Shown: piece after piece, positions 60,616-64,000 of the stretch
Numbering within the stretch: position 1 is the first letter of the stretch
Layout: every line of letters starts with the position of its first letter
Origin: Tenacibaculum tangerinum
Lineage (GTDB): Bacteria; Bacteroidota; Bacteroidia; Flavobacteriales; Flavobacteriaceae
Assembly (NCBI RefSeq): GCF_029853675.1
Contig: NZ_CP122539.1
Coordinates: 2,065,001 to 2,129,000 of the forward strand
DNA length: 64,000 bases
Reading direction: 5' to 3'
The notes under the pieces: generated by a model
Told to the model about the DNA's origin: nothing
The model's database searches: none
The model's input: only the letters and a program-made list of their open reading frames with translations
Made by a program: the position numbers and the translations under genes

Positions 60616-62655
60616 ATGAAAATGACCAAAAAAATTGCGACACTGTGTAATATAGTGATTTTCTGCATCATTTCTTTTACTGTGAGTGCACAACATTTAG
60701 ATAAAAACAACCTATTAAAAGAACCCGAATATTATTACATAACATCTATCAACAGCACCAGTGATTTATCAAATGAAGACTGTTATTGTTATTTTTATAA
60801 TGATTTTGATGACTATTACTACTATATTAACTTTTTTGTGCTGGCAGAAGCACTGAGTATACAAAACCAATGGTTTAATGAACAAAAAGAAACCTTAAAG
60901 CAAGATTTAATTACTAGGGTTGGATTTGACCCCAATTATTACCACCAGTACAATGATGTACAATCGGCATTTTTTAACGATCGTTTTGGGGTACCTGTTG
61001 CTAATTATTACTTGAACAGTGCAAAAAGTGCTGAAATAAGCCAAAGAAATCAAAGTTTAGAAGGGTATAATACCACCTATGTTACTAGTAAAATGTTTGA
61101 GATGGTAAAAAATTCATACATAGGGGGTACTGTAAGCGATTTTGGAGATTTAACTCATTATAGTAAGCGTCTAGCTGACATGAGTTATAATGAGGCATAC
61201 GACTTATGGAATAATCAATATGGAGCTGAAAATGTAAGTCACCTATTAGATTGGCAAGCGCATTCTGCAAGAATCAACAAAATTACGGGCATGCTCAATC
61301 ATCAGCCTTTTATAAGTCCAAGTTCTCAGTATGTAAATTTTACAGACTATATAGGAGACCAATTTGCAAATCACGTCAATGCACAAACACTGTCCAATCA
61401 TGTATCGCTTATGACGGGGTATATGATTTACGAATGGCAATTACAGAGCTTATACCTTCAACCAAACCAATTGTTAACGGGGGTTGGCTACAATTTTTAT
61501 TACCCTTATAACAATGCCTCTCAAATAGCCACGGTAATGAACACCTATATTAAAAACGCACCTGGTATTAGCGATTCTTTTAACTATCCTAACAAGTCTC
61601 CAGAGCAGATTATGAGAGACTATTCTATGACAAAGCAACATTTAGGAAACTTATCGGCCAACTTTTTTAAAGATAAACCAGCACTTGTTAAAGAAGGGGG
61701 CATATACCAAGAACGAGGCGACTACAGTTATACAAGAAGGAATATGCTAAAAAAATTAGCCGATTATTTTGTAAATGACGAACCATTTGTGCCAAACAGT
61801 TATTGGGATGGTGTACAAGCTTGGGGGCAAAATAGTGATCGACCCGAACAGTTAATGAATGTACAGCTATCTACTACCGCATTAGAAGCAGGATTTAAAG
61901 ATTTTGGCAGCGTACTGGAAGCCTTAGAAAATTACCCTGAATTAAATCCTCTAAAAGGAGAGCAAATAAAGCACTTTATAAAAGTAAATTCACCTAGTAA
62001 TGTTGACTTGTCTTCATTTACAAATGCTGATCTCGGCAAGATTTTTGACTTTGATGACAGAGGTATCAATAATTTTGGATTAAAGTTTTCAAATTATGCC
62101 ATGTCGCTAATCTTAGAAATAGAACACGGAGATAACGAATATGGTTGGGATTTGTTTCTAGATCCTTCAAAGATGGAAATACTACACTCCATTGCTGACG
62201 GAAATACTGTAACTTTTGAAGATATTGATATTTTTAAACCATGCAGAAGTTCATTTAGTTTTAACCAACTTGGTACTACTGGCTCTTATGAAGCTACTTT
62301 AAATAATGTAAATGTAGATGTAAATGCATTTTGGACACAAGGACCGGGTCAAACAGTTTATTCCGTTGGTGAGATGATTATACCAAAAATTTACGTGTTT
62401 TTTACAAGTTTTTCTGGAAGTATGGTAACTAATTCTGTTGAAATTTTTAATAACGCTGAAGATGATTTGGACAGATTTTTTGAAATATATATGCAAACAA
62501 ATTTTCATGAACCAACCAATGTAGAGATGGAAAATGCTTTCTTAGGTTTTTTAAATACTAGGTTAGCGTCTTATGGTGGTTTAGCAAAAAGACAACCTTC
62601 AATTGGAAATAATTCTGCTGGTAAATTGTATAGTCATTGTTTATTTGGTTTTTAA
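60616..62655 (+). CDS. Large secreted protein, 679 aa, unknown (effector-like)
   Basis: The signal peptide ends at TVSAQH (about residue 25). No family is recognised. Residues 30-75 are very Tyr/Asp-rich (YNDFDDYYYYINFF). The middle (about 90-440) is helical, with many Asn/Tyr/Gln. The C-terminal ~150 residues (from about SFNQLGTTGSYEATL) are beta-rich with a terminal helix and no sorting domain. The next gene starts 1 nt after the stop and encodes a cytosolic protein, as in effector/immunity pairs. The toxin role is inference only. Confidence 0.75.
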   Translation: MKMTKKIATLCNIVIFCIISFTVSAQHLDKNNLLKEPEYYYITSINSTSDLSNEDCYCYFYNDFDDYYYYINFFVLAEALSIQNQWFNEQKETLKQDLITRVGFDPNYYHQYNDVQSAFFNDRFGVPVANYYLNSAKSAEISQRNQSLEGYNTTYVTSKMFEMVKNSYIGGTVSDFGDLTHYSKRLADMSYNEAYDLWNNQYGAENVSHLLDWQAHSARINKITGMLNHQPFISPSSQYVNFTDYIGDQFANHVNAQTLSNHVSLMTGYMIYEWQLQSLYLQPNQLLTGVGYNFYYPYNNASQIATVMNTYIKNAPGISDSFNYPNKSPEQIMRDYSMTKQHLGNLSANFFKDKPALVKEGGIYQERGDYSYTRRNMLKKLADYFVNDEPFVPNSYWDGVQAWGQNSDRPEQLMNVQLSTTALEAGFKDFGSVLEALENYPELNPLKGEQIKHFIKVNSPSNVDLSSFTNADLGKIFDFDDRGINNFGLKFSNYAMSLILEIEHGDNEYGWDLFLDPSKMEILHSIADGNTVTFEDIDIFKPCRSSFSFNQLGTTGSYEATLNNVNVDVNAFWTQGPGQTVYSVGEMIIPKIYVFFTSFSGSMVTNSVEIFNNAEDDLDRFFEIYMQTNFHEPTNVEMENAFLGFLNTRLASYGGLAKRQPSIGNNSAGKLYSHCLFGF

Positions 62656-62656
62656 G

Positions 62657-63313
62657 ATGAATAAAGAAAACATTATTTCTGAAATTAAAAAGTATTATCC
62701 AGAGTATGATAAAGTAAGCAGTTTATCTTTATTGGACTATTATAATACACCTGAGATAAAAGAGTTAAAAGTTTTAATGAATAAAAAATATAATCATAAT
62801 GAATATTTTTTAAATGTTCCTAAATGGTTTGTTTTAAAAAAATGGCCCAAACCTATATTTACAAGACAAGCAAATATTCCAGATGTTATGTGGCCTTATT
62901 TCTCCATATGGATTCATGATTTTGTAAATGGAGATCATTATACAATCACGGCTAGTCATATTATCCCTTTTTTTTTAATTTTTAGGTGGAAAAATAAAAA
63001 TATTTCTCCTCAAGGGTTTGATTATTTTGCTGAAGCTGTAGACAGAAAGCAATATTTTAGCAACCTAACATTTGAGGAATATAACCCTACACATGTTGTT
63101 GGTATAACTGTAGAGGAAATAGAAGAAATTTATCAAAAATACCTGGGAAGTAAATTGTTTAAAAACATTAAAATTTTGGATGAAATAGTATCTGGTATAT
63201 ATTTTGAAAATAATACAGAAAATAAATTTTTGATTAGGAGTTTATTTGATGGGGCTTCTAAACATAAGCTAAATAAACCATTTTTGGATGAATTAGGATC
63301 AGGATTGATTTAA
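62657..63313 (+). CDS. Cytosolic partner protein, 218 aa, unknown (immunity-like)
   Basis: The ATG lies 1 nt after the stop of the 679-aa gene, so translation is coupled; a longer frame from 62603 would overlap it and is less likely. There is no signal peptide. The protein is acidic/aromatic (EIKKYYPEYDKV, VPKWFVLKKWPKP, IPDVMWPYFSIWIHDFVNGD). No family is recognised. High AT content, lone position and coupling resemble immunity genes. It could instead be an unrelated small enzyme. Confidence 0.7.
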   Translation: MNKENIISEIKKYYPEYDKVSSLSLLDYYNTPEIKELKVLMNKKYNHNEYFLNVPKWFVLKKWPKPIFTRQANIPDVMWPYFSIWIHDFVNGDHYTITASHIIPFFLIFRWKNKNISPQGFDYFAEAVDRKQYFSNLTFEEYNPTHVVGITVEEIEEIYQKYLGSKLFKNIKILDEIVSGIYFENNTENKFLIRSLFDGASKHKLNKPFLDELGSGLI

Positions 63314-63455
63314 TCATCACAAGAGATGTTTTTTTTATGTATGAATAAAGTAATCTATTTATTTAGGAAGACTTATATGACATTTACAATATTTATTTTA
63401 AATTGTAGCTTACAACAACCGTCCTTTTATTCTAAATTTATTCAATCCTCTAAAA

Positions 63456-63761
63456 CTAAAATTTTATATTTAATTTTTTATGTGTTTTAAAAAAAATTAT
63501 TGTAAAAAATAGTTGAATAAAAATTGTAATAACCACACCTGTTTCCACAATAAGATTTACTTCACTAAACAGCAATTGAGTGAATAAGTTTGGAAAAGCA
63601 ACCAAAATAATACCTAGAGAAGTTAATAAAATATGGACAATAATAATCCAACGATGAATTTTGAGATTTAACTTATTGATTGTAAAATACATGATGCCAA
63701 TTATTAATAACAAAAATATAATTGGATAAGCTAAGTTAAAATGAGATACATTTGATGTCAT
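63456..63761 (-). CDS. Small three-helix membrane protein, 101 aa
   Basis: Three hydrophobic segments at about 9-29, 38-58 and 68-91, separated by short basic loops (NKLNLKIHR; FKTHKKLNIKF at the end). No family is recognised. It is a single gene on the minus strand in AT-rich surroundings; the 142 bp on its 3' side hold nothing I can identify. Confidence 0.6.
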   Translation of the reverse strand: MTSNVSHFNLAYPIIFLLLIIGIMYFTINKLNLKIHRWIIIVHILLTSLGIILVAFPNLFTQLLFSEVNLIVETGVVITIFIQLFFTIIFFKTHKKLNIKF

Positions 63762-63914
63762 AACTTTTTTGAAGATGCTTTATTTTTAATATTTATACCT
63801 AATAAGGATATTACAAAGAGTAAGCTTAATAAGCGTCCTATACAAAAATACATTTTTTTACAATAAACAAAAACCTCTATAAACAAAAAAGGATAAGGAT
63901 TTTTTTGATACCTT

Positions 63915-63998
63915 TTACAACTTCTTTTGAAAAGTAGCTAGCTTTAAAGCATCTTTAATCAGTTTACCAAATCTAAAATTATGCGAACACTTTTTATG
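63915..63998 (-). CDS. Possible C-terminal end of a gene entering from the right edge
   Basis: One minus-strand frame is open from the window edge to TAA at 63915-63917 and encodes SHNFRFGKLIKDALKLATFQKK at its end. The two other frames are closed by stops. At only 27 codons it could be chance. Confidence 0.3.
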   Translation of the reverse strand, partial: HKKCSHNFRFGKLIKDALKLATFQKKL

Positions 63999-64000
63999 TT

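Noticed and set aside
59243..64000. Insertion sequence or integrative element at the AT-rich end
   Set aside because: No transposase, integrase, terminal inverted repeat or tRNA attachment site could be found.

Overview
The window is AT-rich chromosomal DNA from a marine-type member of the Flavobacteriaceae (Bacteroidota). The gene families fit this group: GSCFA, DUF423, flavobacterial OmpA, a type IX secretion sorting domain, a long phenylalanine hydroxylase, and a zeaxanthin-type crt cluster. Many genes also carry Bacteroidota promoters with a TAnnTTTG -7 element. A Tenacibaculum/Polaribacter-like genus is a guess from protein style. No insertion sequence, prophage, CRISPR array or rRNA is seen.

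Layout. 1-4846: a same-strand cassette of six adjacent genes without signal peptides, running off the left edge. It encodes small beta-rich proteins with a recurring plan, a Lys-rich filament-like protein, and two proteins ending in PASTA domains. I do not recognise it as a described system. 4908-7963: initiator tRNA-Met, era and der. 8040-12943: an outer-membrane beta-barrel protein, XdhC/MobA-like molybdenum-cofactor genes and DUF423. 13047-16301 (minus): two TPM-domain proteins, LemA, MerR and an M23 peptidase. 16457-19072: alaS.

19107-40467 (minus) is a 21 kb light/UV-response island. It holds four photolyase/cryptochrome homologues of different lineages (CPD class I, a divergent 487-aa type, FeS-BCP and DASH) and several small conserved proteins (TIGR03643-like, DUF2256, DUF2452). 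It also has folE, a PTPS-type synthase and an atypical SDR (tetrahydropterin pathway), glutathione peroxidase, TspO, an ABC1 kinase, crtI-crtB-(unknown)-crtZ-lycopene cyclase, a triple fasciclin lipoprotein, and a MerR regulator with a B12-binding domain (CarH/LitR type). AT-rich palindromes beside TATATTTG promoters of the regulator, the fasciclin gene and a photolyase suggest one light-controlled regulon. The phenylalanine hydroxylase at 41855-43612 is a plausible user of the tetrahydropterin.

40577-59094 is mostly housekeeping: GSCFA, rhodanese, M48 peptidase, gpmI, map, apbE, ompA, rplM-rpsI-rpsB-tsf, pyrH-frr and an RND transporter. 59243-64000 is an accessory, very AT-rich end: a Sel1/T9SS secreted protein, a 679-aa secreted protein of unknown function with a tightly coupled cytosolic gene behind it (effector/immunity-like), and a small membrane protein.

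A recurring oddity is that six genes are each broken, or lose their natural start, at a 7- or 8-base A/T homopolymer that is one base short. These are the PASTA gene, folE, the TetR-like gene, the crtI start, the 44.7 kb membrane gene and the RND transporter. This is either homopolymer undercalling in the assembly or real slippage sites; the sequence alone cannot decide.
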